DNA from: Hedera helix
Taxonomy: Eukaryota; Streptophyta; Magnoliopsida; Apiales; Araliaceae
DNA: 64,000 nt
NCBI GenBank assembly: GCA_947179155.2
Contig: OX359282.1
Location: forward strand, 15,464,510-15,528,509
Direction of reading: 5' to 3'
Both the position numbers and the translations under genes were made by a program. How positions within the stretch are numbered: the stretch's first letter is position 1; each line of letters opens with the position of its first letter. A model generated the notes under the pieces. It saw only the letters and a list, made by a program, of their open reading frames with translations. It was not told the DNA's origin and did not search any database. Of this stretch, positions 33,431 to 44,181 are shown in pieces.

Positions 33431-34010
33431 TCGAGACTGAAGGAACTCTTACCTCTATGTCGAGTCTAGCGAACTCTTTAATCAATTCATCCTGAGTTGT
33501 TAACACATTTAACTTCTCTTGATTCTTCCTACTCAAAGCATCCGCAACTACGTTGGCTTTTCCTGTATTATACAGGATTTCACAATCATAATCCTTAATC
33601 AATTCCAACCATCGTTTTTGCCTCATATTCAACTTTCGTTATGTAAAAATATACTTTAAACTCTTGTGATCTGTATAAATTTCACACTTCTCCCTATACA
33701 AGTAATGCCTCCATATCTTCAAAGTAAATACTACCGCCACTAATTCTAGATCATGAGTAGGATACCTTAACTCATAATCCTTTAATTGTCGCGAAGCATA
33801 AGCTATTACTTTGCCATGTTGCATTAAAACACATCCTAATCCTTTATGTGAGGCATCACTGTAGACTACAAGACCTCCACTATTATCAGGTAATGATAAT
33901 ACTGGTGCCTCATTTAGCCTATTCTTTAGCTCTTGAAAGCTCTTTTCACATTTGTCTATCCAAGCATACTTCACGGTCTTCCTGGTTAAGTTGGTTAACG
34001 GGGTTGCTAT
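33431..34010 (-). pseudogene. E2 RNase H
   Basis: The frame 33639-33974 carries LVVYSDASHKGLGCVLMQHG, then YPTHDLELVAVVFTLKIWRH. It ends in TDHKSLKYIFT, a conserved RNase H segment that is missing in the E1 copy. A shift leads to 33426-33632 with RWLELIKDYDCEILYNTGKA and ADALSRKNQEKL. G4 interrupts right after this. It belongs to the E2 pol polyprotein. Confidence 0.85.
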
Positions 34011-35000
34011 CTTTGAAAAATCCTTAATGAAGTGCCTATAGTGCCCTGCTAAACCCTAGAAACTTCTCACTTCGGTTAGGGTCTTTGGTTGTTCCCAGTT
34101 CATAACTGCTTCTATCTTTGATGGATCCATTGAAACTCCACTCTTGTCAATCACATGACCTAAGAACTGAACTTTCTCTAACTAGAACTCACTTCGGTTG
34201 GGGTCTTTGGTTGTTCCCAGTTCATAACTGCTTCTATCTTTGATGGATCCATTGAAACTCCACTCTTGTCAATCACATGACCTAAGAACTGAACTTTCTC
34301 TAGCCAGAACTCACATTTTGAAAATTTTGCATAGAGTTGTTCCTTTCGTAAGGTTTCTAGTACACTTCTCAAGTGCATAACATGTTCTTCTAGTATTTTC
34401 GAGTATATAAGAATATCGTCGATGAACACTACAACATACTTGTCTAAGCAAGACCTAAAAACCCTATTCACCAAGTCCATGAATGCTGCCGGTGCATTCG
34501 TTAATCCAAAGGACATCACTAGAAATTCGTAATGTCCATAACGCGTTCTAAATGCTGTCTTCGGCACATCTTCCTTTCAAACCTTTAGTTGATGGTAACC
34601 TGACCATAGATTAATCTTAGAGAAATACTTTGCTCCTTTGAGTTGATCACACAAGTCATCAATCCTAGGTAATGGATACTTATTCTTTATGGTCAATTTA
34701 TTGAGTTCACGATAATCAACACATAATCTTAAAGTTCCATCCTTTTTCTTGACAAAAAACACTGGTGCTCCCCATGGAGAAACACTTGGTTGAATGTATT
34801 TCTTTTCCAATAGTTCTTGTAATTGTACCATCAATTCCTTCAATTCCACAGGTGCCATTCTATACGGAGCCTTCGAAACAGGTGCAGTTCTAGGAGCTAA
34901 ATCAATAACGAACTCAATCTCCCTATCAGGTGGAAGACCGAGTAAATCATTGGGAAAGACATCCTGAAACTCTCTAACCACTGGTATTTGGTTTATATCT
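34011..35000 (-). pseudogene. E2 reverse transcriptase
   Basis: Two frames overlap the gene. The frame 34577-35200 holds FVKKKDGTLRLCVDYRELN and ends at SKINLWSGYHQLKV, where the usual catalytic Asp of KIDLRSGYHQ is Asn. The frame 34178-34567 holds FLVMSFGLTNAPAAF, FIDDILIYSK and FLGHVIDKSGVSMD. A stop separates them near 34570. The RT connection (about 34066-34309) carries a 122-bp tandem duplication that shifts the frame. The enzyme is dead by several independent lesions. Confidence 0.85.
34066..34309. repeat. 122-bp tandem duplication inside E2 RT
   Basis: The segment beginning CTCACTTCGGTT at 34066 recurs at 34188, including CTTTGGTTGTTCCCAGTTCA and CACATGACCTAAGAACTGAA. The copies differ at a few sites. 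The period (122 bp) is not a multiple of three. Confidence 0.9.
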
Positions 35001-35284
35001 AACCCTTTCTGTTGGGTGTCTATGATATATGCCAAATAACCCTGGCATCCCTTCTTAATTAATCCATTTGCTTGACTTGCAGTTAGACATCGAGATTTTC
35101 TTAGTGACTGACTTCCGTTAAAGACTACCGTTGACTTGGACGTTGTAAGAAGTTTAACAGACTTTTGTTGATAATTGATCATCGATTGGTAATTGGTCAA
35201 CTAATCCATGCCTAGAATTACATCAAATTCTCCTAATTGGATTGGAATAAGATCGGCTCTCAGCTCATGACCCTTGATCACTAT
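35001..35284 (-). pseudogene. E2 protease C-terminus and PR-RT linker
   Basis: The minus strand reads IKGHELRADLIPIQLGEFDV followed by ILGMD and a stop where Trp is usual. The linker (STVVFNGSQSLRKSRCLTAS) then leads into VVREFQDVFPNDL of RT. At 35284 the protease sequence ends abruptly against LTR DNA, so its active-site half and gag are deleted. GCTAGC at 35285-35290 is the first sequence matched in the 3' LTR copy (16212). Confidence 0.75.
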
Positions 35285-36338
35285 GCTAGCAATTATCATG
35301 TTTTTGGTGACATTACATAATCCATATGTCGGCGTCTAACTGCTCCACCACTTAGCCTACCAAATGAATAGTTCTAGGGCTTGTTTGGTTGGTGAAATGA
35401 TCATTTAAATGAGGGGTAGTCAAGGTCTTTTACCAAGCTTGATTAAGGTTAAATTAGTCCTTTTGATAATCTAGCTTAATCAATGTTAGGTTAATTAGTA
35501 ATAACCTAGGTTAATTAGGTTTATTAATTTACCGATTAGTTTAAAAATATAGATTAAGTTAATCTTTAACTTAATTAACCTTAATCCTAGATAGATTAAG
35601 TTTAATTCCATTATAGTTAGGTTAAATGGTAATCTAGTTACCCTAACCTAGTTCAATTCCAACTGGATTATTACTAACCATCTAATTAGATTAATTAGTT
35701 AGATAATTTTATTATTCTGTAACTAGGTTTAGGTCTAGATTAGGTTCCTAATCCAGTTATCTCTAACCTAGTTCATTTCTAAGTATTCCAGTTGAATTGG
35801 CATTACTGATTTAAAAGTTAGATATTACGAAGTTTTGTTTCGATTAAACATTATTCTGTAAAACGAAAAGTCAAAAAGACGTTGCACATTTTTCGGTGAA
35901 TAGTGTTTTTAATTTCTATTTCTCAGAAAATGGTTAGATGATCAAAAAAGTGAAAAAAATATTTTTCGTCTTTTCACTATTTCGTCCTATACCTAACACG
36001 TTTTTCGAGAAAACTTATATCGGCTATATCATGTTTTCAAAGTGCGGGAAAGAAGAATCCTGAAATAAAATGTCATTTCTACATACACATTTTGCTCAAG
36101 GGCCTAGGTTAGAGTTTCTAGGGTTTAGACCCTAGGGTTAGGGTTTAGGTTTTATCTTCTTTTCAGTTTTTGAAAAAAAAACTTTTCTTCTCCTTTTTCG
36201 TGCTGATGTTGGATACTTGAACCGGAACACAGAGATAAACAATAATGAAAATTCCATAACACATATAAAATGTAATTCAATCTTTATTTATTCATATAAA
36301 GTCGGATTACAACTCTCTCAGAAGTTCGAAATATTACA
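35285..36338 (-). repeat. E2 5' LTR remnant
   Basis: This 1,054-bp segment is a close copy of 16212-17246. It ends AAATATTACA followed by the ACTGT duplication (36339-36343). Only the U3 start of the 5' LTR remains. TATA, R-U5, PBS and gag are lost to a deletion ending in the protease gene. Confidence 0.9.
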
Positions 36339-36562
36339 ACTGTAATTATATTCATATGCTAAAAAAAGTGCATAGCACCTTACATCACCAACATACTGTT
36401 ATAAATGCCTCTATCCCTGAAAGGCTACAAAAGATGGGATCTAACATAAACATATTCAATAACTTCCTAGAGTTAGGTTTTACAAACATATTAACCCTCT
36501 ATCAAAACAAAAGTTGGGTTCTACTGCTTCTATATACATACAACTTCATAAAATAACTAATA

Positions 36563-37429
36563 CTAACGACTACGCATCCCCCGACGAATCGCATCATCAT
36601 ACTCCTCATCCCCTATGGCCATCATCACCAAGCTCTTACTGATAGTGTGCATGGACTGGCCCTCCTCAGTTGGGTAGTAGTGCAACTTGCTCTAAACTCT
36701 ACCGAATGAAGAGCGATAGATATAACTGAGCCTATGGATCCTCACCCACTTCTCTAGGACCTCGTCCTTCAGCTCCAGTATCTGCCCTTGTGTTGCATCT
36801 CTCTAAGCCTCCATCTCAATCCTATCCTCTATCGCCTCTTGCCAATGGACCCGGATGACCTGTTTCTTTGCCTGTACTTGTTGAACCTTCAGCTCAGCCT
36901 CTACTAACTGAGCCTCAGTCGCGGCTAACTTAGCCCGTAGCTCGACATCCTGATCAACTAACTGATGGGTTAGCAAACCCAAAGTGCTTTATCGAGTCCT
37001 TATAACCCTGTACCTGCTCCTCTAGTCCTGTTATCTGCTCCTACAGCTCCGTGTTCTCACCAGAGAACTAATAAGCTGCTAACTTATACTGATCCTCAAA
37101 ATGCCGGTGGGTCAGATTCTCCTCCTCTAAATGCTGGACTCTTTTCTTCAGCTCCTCGTTTCTCGTAGTCAGCCCCTCGATGATGTCACTAGTAGTAGTG
37201 CTCATGCATCAGTATACTCCGCTGACTCCTCCTCCTCAGACTCTGACTCAGCCTCATCCTCACTATAGGACCTCATCACCCCACCTCTGACTGGCTCCTC
37301 TCTATCCCCCATCTCTGGATCAGACTCTGAATCCTCTATCGGTACAGCCACCAGTGGCTATGCAGTATCCATATGGATATCAATGAAATTCTCCTCAGCT
37401 ATGTGACTAGACTGTCCAATCTCAGGCAT
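36563..37429 (-). pseudogene. Extra ORF upstream of E1 gag, acidic then coiled-coil
   Basis: The product is not recognised. ATG at 37427-37429 opens MPEIGQSSHIAEENFIDIHM. A Glu/Ser/Asp-rich stretch follows (SEDEAESESEEEESAEY). After a shift come heptad-like helices (TRNEELKKRVQHLEEENL, then LRAKLAATEAQLVEAELKVQ and ILELKDEVLEKWVRIH). It ends near EEYDDAIRRGMRSR with TAG at 36563-36565. The length of about 289 codons is broken by several stops and at least two shifts. It lies about 180 bp after the PBS, ahead of gag, on the same strand. Extra pre-gag ORFs are known in Tat/Ogre elements. A coiled-coil one in a chromodomain element is less expected. It may be a captured host gene or an element-specific protein. 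Confidence 0.55.
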
Positions 37430-37606
37430 CCTACGATCACACAAATAACACGACATCAGTATCGTAATAAAATATATTCATTGATGAAATAAAAGTATAT
37501 TTAATTGTGTCACTCCTCATCTCGATGAATTTCCTCTATTCATCTCCTATAACTCTAAATGAGTTGTCACTTCTAAGGTTATATCCTAAAGTTTTATAAT
37601 CCTACA

Positions 37607-37620
37607 GCTCTAATACCAAC
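37607..37620 (-). other. E1 primer binding site
   Basis: The minus strand reads TTGGTATTAGAGC just after the LTR end CGTCACA. It matches the initiator tRNA-Met complement with one C-to-T change. Confidence 0.82.
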
Positions 37621-37621
37621 C

Positions 37622-37669
37622 TGTGACGACCCCAAATTTGGGTTCCATAATCTCGAGTTTGGTTCTCAC
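37622..37669 (-). repeat. E1 5' LTR, first 48 bp (L2 fragment)
   Basis: TGTGACGACCCCAAATTTGG and the following bases match the start of L1. The last five bases, CTCAC (37665-37669), are duplicated at 50259-50263 by the L4 insertion. The LTR resumes at 50264. Confidence 0.9.
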
Positions 37670-38659
37670 TGTAATGATCCGAAAATTTATGTAACACAGT
37701 TTATGCACTGCATTGAGTTATAAAAGGTATTTATGTGTAGTATCTGACGTGTTGTACTATAATTACGAAGTGTCAGTGAATAGTGAAAGAATAAAAAATT
37801 TCTCGAAAAATACTATTCACGCGAAAATGCGTCCTTTGTTTTTTCGAAATTTCACAGTAACGATTAACATTTATTTGCTAGTTAATAATAAAATTACTAT
37901 TTTTAAACCTGATAATCGAAAATTGATTTATTTCTAACAAGACAAATTAGGAAGCGATTAACGATGGAAACCTTAATCGAGTCAATTAGGCTAATTATTA
38001 CAATTAGGGTTAACCTAATTGAGTTATAAACCCTATTTGAAATCCAAACCCTAATTTTGGAATGATATGGATTGTAGGGTATGTTTAAAGTCTAATTGTG
38101 ACATAATTAATATTAGGGCTAATATTGGTATTAATTTAAATTGAAGCCTAATATAAATTAATAAAGGAATGAAATTGAAACCCTAATTAATAGTCCAAAT
38201 AAATTAATTGCTTAACGTAGTCTAATTGGAATATGTATTTATTAATAATGTATTAAATTAAGCATCATGCTATTAAATTTAATAATCCAATTAAGCTAAT
38301 TACCTAGCCATTTAATTATTTAATGTAAGGCCCAAGAATTTAATTAAAATTGAGCCCAAATGAAATATGATATAGGCCCAATGAAACTATTTAAATTGAG
38401 GTCCAAACATAGCCATTTAAATGTATGTTGGTGATTATATATATATATATATATATAACACATTTGGGAATTAAAAGAAAAGGAAAATTGAGCCAAAATT
38501 GGAGCATTGTGGGACCATTTATTTGGCAGCCATAGAGGACTTTTGTGGCTGATTTCTTATGTCTTTTGGGAGGCTCAAGGCATGGGGAGAAGTAAGGAAA
38601 ATAGAGGGGGGGGGGGGGACTTGTGTAAGCTAAGCTAGGATGACTATTGATGTGTATAC

Positions 38660-38671
38660 TTATATATAATG
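38660..38671 (+). promoter_or_regulatory. TATA-like box of L4
   Basis: TTATATATAATG lies just 9 bp before the copia1 insertion point, so copia1 has separated it from its leader exon (47247 onward). Confidence 0.4.
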
Positions 38672-38679
38672 TAAGTATA

Positions 38680-40197
38680 TGTTAGGGTTTCGACACAGTG
38701 AAAGCAACAGAATTTTAAAAAAAAATCTGAAACCCTAAAACAGGATCCAAGCGAAAACAGATTAATCAGAGGTTTAGATTATTTTTTCGATTATCCGAGA
38801 TGGACAGGAGACGATGGAATTCTGGAACGGCTTCGAATCTTTAACGCAATCCAGCGACTGCGTCTCTACGGTATCCACACGAACGCTTCGCGAACCGTCA
38901 CACGATCTGCAGCGAAAGGGATCTGCGGTACTAGCCACCAAAATCAGAATTTCTGAACTATTTTTCTCTCTAGCCTCTTTCTGAAAGTGGCTAGGGTTTT
39001 TAGTTTTTTCCTTACGTGATTTAGACTACTGATATATCATATATATAGTAGTTAATAGGAATTAACCAAAACCTAATTTAATTAAAAAAAATAAAATTCG
39101 AATTTATATATATTATATTTTAATTAAGTCTTACTTAATTAATATACATATATACAAATTATCCTATTAATTTAAATTCGTAATTTTAAATACTATCAAT
39201 CATATTGACATATTTAAAATACTTACAATTTAAATTAATTCCCTTTTTAAATACGTTCTAAGTGTGTGACCCAATAGGTTATTATTATGTTGACAATAAT
39301 TTTAAAATCATATTATAAAATTATAAACAGCGAGCGGCATTTAGTAATGCATCACTGCTACTCAAATAATAATAAGATCGGTGATTCGATACAACCTTTT
39401 CGTGACCAATGTTTCAAAGTAATTTAATCCTTTTAACCTTGACATCCTAGATTAAACTCGAGGCATGGAAAATGTCATACTCTTCATAATTTAATCTGTG
39501 TTTTCTTGATCAATGAGGAGAATATATGAAACAAATCACTATTTGAGCATGGTCATGCATTTCATAATCCTACTCAATCAAGAGGCCTATGGATATCACC
39601 CCTAATATATTGGAGGGTTAAATTCGATCTAGATCACTCATATTCCTCACACGATTCATGATGTACCCAATAATCACCTTTATTGTCCACCCTATTAAAG
39701 GTGACCTTTGATAATATCAAAGTACACAAATTCTCGTGTAATAATATAGTGACTTCAGGTCGGAGGATCATTACATTATTGTCACAATGAGAATTTCTTA
39801 TGACACTTTGCATAATGCTCCATGTAGAATTCTCATGGTGGGTCTGTCCAGTACATTGTTCTCTAACATGTACCTATGCATTGACTCAAATATCTCATAT
39901 ATTTATGACCAATGAGATTTGGCCATCAGTCAATCCACATACTAGTCTCAATGCATCATTGTTGTCCCATTAACAATGATACTCGACTAGGGACATTTAA
40001 GAGCAATGATACTAATTGTAATTATATAATCTCATGTTCAAGTCACATATTTGAAGCTATATAATATTATGCTAACATTTATATAACGCAGTAAATGAAA
40101 TCATAATAAAATAATCCATTTATGCAATCAAATATAATATCAAAAAATGTTAAGCAATTACATCAAATAATTAGCCTCTAGGGCATCAACTCTAACA
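38680..40197 (-). repeat. copia1 3' LTR (1,518 bp)
   Basis: It begins TGTTAGGGTTTCG and ends CAACTCTAACA (plus strand), with TGTTAG/CTAACA inverted termini. No gene is inside. Confidence 0.95.
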
Positions 40198-40210
40198 ATT
40201 TCCCACTTGC
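40198..40210 (-). other. copia1 polypurine tract
   Basis: The minus strand reads GCAAGTGGGAAAT followed by the LTR start TGTTAGAG, typical of plant copia elements. Confidence 0.85.
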
Positions 40211-41558
40211 ACTAGAGCCAATCACTCATGTATCAAATACCCATGGAACTAGTGTGACCTTCGTGCTTCTGCTGCGATAAAGCCTTGGTCAATGGATCTG
40301 CAACATTATTATCTGTTGGCACTCTGCATATATGTACATCTCCTCTATTAATGATTTCACGGATGAGATGGTACCACCTAAGTATATGCTTGGATCGTTG
40401 GTGAGATCTGGGTTCCTTAGCATGTGTAATGGCTCCATCATTATCACAGTATAGCTCAACTAGATCAACAATGGTTGGAACAACACCAAGTTCAGTGACG
40501 AACTTTTTAATCCATACAGCCTCCTTGGCCGCACTAGAAGCAGCAATATACTTAGCCTCTGTTGTAGAATCGGCTACTGTCTCTTGCTTCAAGCTTTTCC
40601 AGCTAACATCACCACCATTAAGGCAAAACACAAAACCTGATTGAGACTTATAGTCATCTATGTCAGTCTGAAAACTAGCATTTGTGTAACCCTTTACTGC
40701 CAATTCGTTTTCACCTCCATATACCAAGAATGAATCCTTAGTCCTATTCAGGTACTTGAGGATATTCTTGACAGCTGTCCAGTAACCTTCACCTGGATTT
40801 GACTGGTATCTACTCGTCATGTTCAAAGTATACGAGACATCCAAACGAGTACATATCACTGCATACATGATAGATCCAATTGCCGAAGCATAAGGGATCT
40901 TTCTCATACGCTTCTCATCATCTTGTGATTTAGGACATTGGGCCTTTGAGATCTTTACACCATGAGTCATGGGTAAGTGTCCTCTTTTTGCCTCTTGCAT
41001 GCTAAACCGTTTAAGCACTTTCTTAATATATGTACTTTGACTTAGGCCGAGCATTTTTCTCGATCTATCTCGATAGATCTTGATACCTAAAATGTAGGTT
41101 GCATCGCCCAAATCTTTCACGGAAAAACATTTTTCTAACCATGTTTTTACAGCCTGTAAGGAAGGAACGTCATTCCCAATAATTAATATGTCGTCAACAT
41201 ATAATACCAAGAATACAATCTGACTCCCACTAACCTTCTTATATACACAAGGTTCAGCTTCATTTTTTATAAAGCCAAACTCTTTGACTGCTTCATCAAA
41301 TCGAAGATTCCAACTCCGAGAGGCTTGCTTCAATCCATAAATGGATCGCTGCAGCTTACATACCTTTCCAGCATCCTTTGGAGTGACAAAACCCTCAGGT
41401 TGTGTCATGTACACATCCCTCAAGGAGATTTCCGTTAAGAAAAGCAGTTTTAACATCCATCTGCCATATTTCGTAATCATAAAAGGTTGCAATAGCAAGT
41501 AAGATCCTGATGGATTTAACCATTGCCACTGGAGAGAAGGTTTCATCATAGTCAACAC
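40211..41558 (-). pseudogene. copia1 reverse transcriptase C-terminal part and RNase H
   Basis: The usable frame runs from about residue 45. It reads DVYMTQPEGFVTPKDAGKVC, YGLKQASRSWNLRFDEAVK, the YVDDILIIGN active site and LGIKIYRDRSRKMLGLSQS. The RNase H part includes GYTNASFQTDIDDYKSQSG (Asn where the catalytic Asp of the SDAD-type motif is usual) and AKYIAASSAAKEAVWIKKF. It ends IRRVPTDN-like (ICRVPTDNNVADPLTKALSQ). A shift near 41400-41420, just after FLNGNL, separates it from the RT N-terminus. It normally makes cDNA in virus-like particles. Confidence 0.88.
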
Positions 41559-42597
41559 CTTGAACTTGTTTGAAACCTTTTGCTACCAGTCGGCCTTTAT
41601 AGGTTTGTACATTACCATCCATGTCGGTTTTCTTCTTGAAAACCCATTTGCACCCGATTGGTTTTACCCCTTCGGGTGGATCAACCAAAGTCCATACTTG
41701 GTTAGTATACATGGAGTTCATCTCAGATTTCATGGCTTCAAGCCATCTCTCAGAATCTGGTCCATTCATAGCTTCTTGGTAGGAAGCAGGCTCATCCTGA
41801 TCTATGAGCATCACATCGCCGTTTTGAGTCACAAGAAATCCATAATATCTCTCGGGCTCTTGGCGTGTCCTACTAGATCTACGAATGCCGTGTGTAATTT
41901 GAGAAGGTTCACTTTCCACAATATCTTGTGGTTCCTGCTCATGTTCCAACTCATGTTCAATGATATTTTGTGGTTCACGAATTTCTTCGAGTTCTACTTT
42001 CCTCCCACTGTTTCCTTTAGAGACAAATTCTCTTTCTAGAAAAATACCAGTTCGAGCAACAACCACTTTGTTCTCAGAAGGTTTATAGAAATAATACCCT
42101 TTTGTTTCCTTAGGGTATCCCACAAAATTACATTTGTCAGATTTGGGTATGAGCTTGTCAGAAGCCAGACGTTTTACAAACGCCTCGCAACCCCAAATCT
42201 TCATGAATGACATACTAGGACGTTTCCCAGTCCACATCTCATATGGTGTCTTTTGAACCGTCTTTGTAGGAACACGGTTAAGTGTGAATGCAGCTGTCTC
42301 TAGGGCATGACCCCAGAAGCTTATTGGAAGATCTGCATGACTCATCATTGATCGTATCATGTCCAACAAGGTGCAATTCCTCCTCTTAGACACACCATTC
42401 CATTGTGGTGTTCCAGGTGGAGTGAGTTGTGATATAATACCACACTCCTTTAGAGGGTCATCAAAATATTGGCTTAAATATTCACCACCTTGATTGGATC
42501 GAAGGGCTTTTATGCTTTTACCAAATTGGTTTTGAACTTCATTCTTGAATTCCTTGAACTTTTCTAAGGATTCAGATTTGTGTCTCATAAGATACAC
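41395..42597 (-). pseudogene. copia1 integrase core and RT N-terminus
   Basis: This 400-codon frame covers the integrase from MYLMRHKSESLEKFKEF. At residue 35 (LRSNQGGEY) Asn replaces the catalytic Asp. At 71 (NGVSKRRNCTLL) Lys replaces the catalytic Glu, with the expected 35-residue spacing. HALETAAFTLNRVPTKTVQK and YFYKPSENKVVVARTGIFLE follow, then an acidic linker and RT (CKWVFKKKTDMDGNVQTYKG, YDETFSPVAMVKSIRILLA, MDVKTAFLNGNL). Loss of two of three DDE residues means it cannot integrate by itself. A plus-strand frame opposite (41560-42039) is a shadow. Confidence 0.9.
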
Positions 42598-43341
42598 ATA
42601 TCCATATCTACTGAAGTCATCAGTAAATGTAATGAAGTAATAGAACCTACCTCTTGCTAACTAACTCATGGGTCCACATACATCACTATGTAGAAGTCCC
42701 AATATATCACTAGCCCGTTCACAGTGACCAGTGAAAGGGGCGTTAGTCATCTTGCCTAATAAACAAGATTCGTATTTCTCATATGATTCAAAATTAAATG
42801 AATCTAAAAACCCATTTTTATGGCGTTTGGATATGCGTTTCTCATTTATATGGCCTAAACGACAGTGCCAGAGATATGTCAGATTTGAATCATTTGATTT
42901 AAATCATTTTGTATTTATGTTATAGATAGGCATTTCTAAAGCAAGAATATAAAGACCATTAAACAATTGTGCAACACCATAACATATTTCATTTAAGTAA
43001 AACGAACAACTGTTGTTCTTTATTAAAAACAAAAAACCTTTCTTGTCCAAACAAGAAACAAAAATAATGTTTTTGCTCATAGCAGACACATAATAACAAT
43101 CTTCTAATTCTAATACTAGCCCAGTGGGGAAAGATAAATGATAAGTTCCTACGGCTAATGCAACAACTTTTGCTCCATTCCCAACTCGTAGGTCAACTTC
43201 TCCTTTCGCCAAAGTCCTACTCCTTCAGAGTTCCTGCACATTAACACAAATGTGAGAATCACATCCAGTATCTAATACCCATGATGTAGAAGTAGACAAA
43301 TTGACTTCTATAACATATATACCTGAATCAGAAGTCGTACT
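42598..43341 (-). pseudogene. copia1 protease, GAG-pre-integrase and integrase zinc finger
   Basis: From 43341 leftward comes a protease with the DTG motif in WVLDTGCDSHICVNVQEL, then TGA. Next is the frame 42904-43212 (VDLRVGNGAKVVALAVGTYH, FLFLIKNNSCSFYLNEICYG). The zinc finger follows (LWHCRLGHINEKR with CLLGKMTNAPF). HSDVCGPM supplies the first integrase Asp, then a TAG before LARGRFYYFITFTDDFSRYG. At least three stops interrupt it. Confidence 0.82.
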
Positions 43342-44181
43342 TCATTTCTTTTTCTTGAGTTCTACCAGATATGCATGACAATTTCTCTTCCAGTGTCCAA
43401 GTTTTCCACAGAAGTGACAATCACCTTCTTTAGCTACCCCACCTTTAGGTTTTAAAGCCTGTTTGTTTTTGAAATTGGGTTTGGCACCAGATTTAGATCC
43501 TATCTTCTTCTTGCCTTTCCCTTTTCCTTTAGCATTCCCCTTTTGCAACATCATTATGGGATCGGGTCCTGCCTTTTTCATGTTGTTCTCGACAGTTCTT
43601 AACATGCTCAACAACTCAGTAAATGGTTTCGTAATTTCATTCATGAGGTAATTCATGACAAATTACGAGTAGCTGCTGTTCAAAGATTGCAAAACTAGAT
43701 CAGTTTGGGCTTCCGCAGTAATCGGAAAACCCAACCTAGCAAGGTACTCAATATACCCAATCATTTTCAGAACATGTGGACCAACTAGATCACGTTCACC
43801 CATCTTGCAGTGATACAATGCTTTGCTTGTATCATACATTTCCTGTCGAGAATGCCCTGCGAACAATTTCTTGAGATGCTCGATCATCTCATAAGCATCC
43901 ATTAACTCATATTGCTTCTGAAGCTCAGAGTTCATAGTTGCTAGCACGAGATAACTCACGTCCAGAGCATCATCTTGATGCTTCTTATAAGCATTATGCT
44001 CTGCACGTGGTGCAGTGTTAGCTGGTGCTGCAGGAATGAGCCCATCAAGGACATAGAGCTTGCGCTCTTGTTTGAGGATAATCCTCAAGTTCCTATGCCA
44101 ATCTAGGAAATTAATTTCACTCAGCTTTTCCTTCTTAAGGATTGATCGTAGTGAAAGACTATTTGTGTTGTTGGTTGCCAT
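43342..44181 (-). pseudogene. copia1 gag
   Basis: ATG at 44179-44181 opens MATNNTNSLSLRSILKKEKL, followed by NFLDWHRNLRIILKQERKLY of the copia Gag fold. The first frame ends at TAA near 43661, where an in-frame continuation (FVMNYLMNEITKPFTELLSM) shows a simple nonsense change. A Lys/Gly-rich stretch leads to one CCHC knuckle, CHFCGKLGHWKRNC. The stop at about 43340 precedes the protease in the same frame. Total is about 280 codons, normal for plant copia Gag. It forms the particle shell and binds RNA. Confidence 0.9.

Larger units (their letters stand above)
10302..36338 (-). mobile_element. E2: second chromovirus, inserted in E1, itself heavily split
   Basis: E2 is flanked by ACTGT at 10297-10301 and 36339-36343. 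LTR ends are TGTGACACCCCC (left, plus strand) and ATATTACA (right). Its 3' LTR is 10302-12602 joined to 15991-17246, PPT follows at 17247, and pol pieces run to 35284. There a deletion joins the protease to a remnant of the 5' LTR (35285-36338), removing gag, PBS and most of that LTR. Guests are G1, an Athila-like solo LTR, G-A and G4. Without guests, about 8.0 kb of E2 remains. Confidence 0.88.
36344..37621 (-). other. E1 5' internal leader
   Basis: This is the untranslated part and extra ORF of E1 between PBS and gag. It joins 10301 once E2 and one ACTGT are removed. About 350 bp of noncoding leader would lie between the extra ORF and the gag ATG. Confidence 0.8.
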
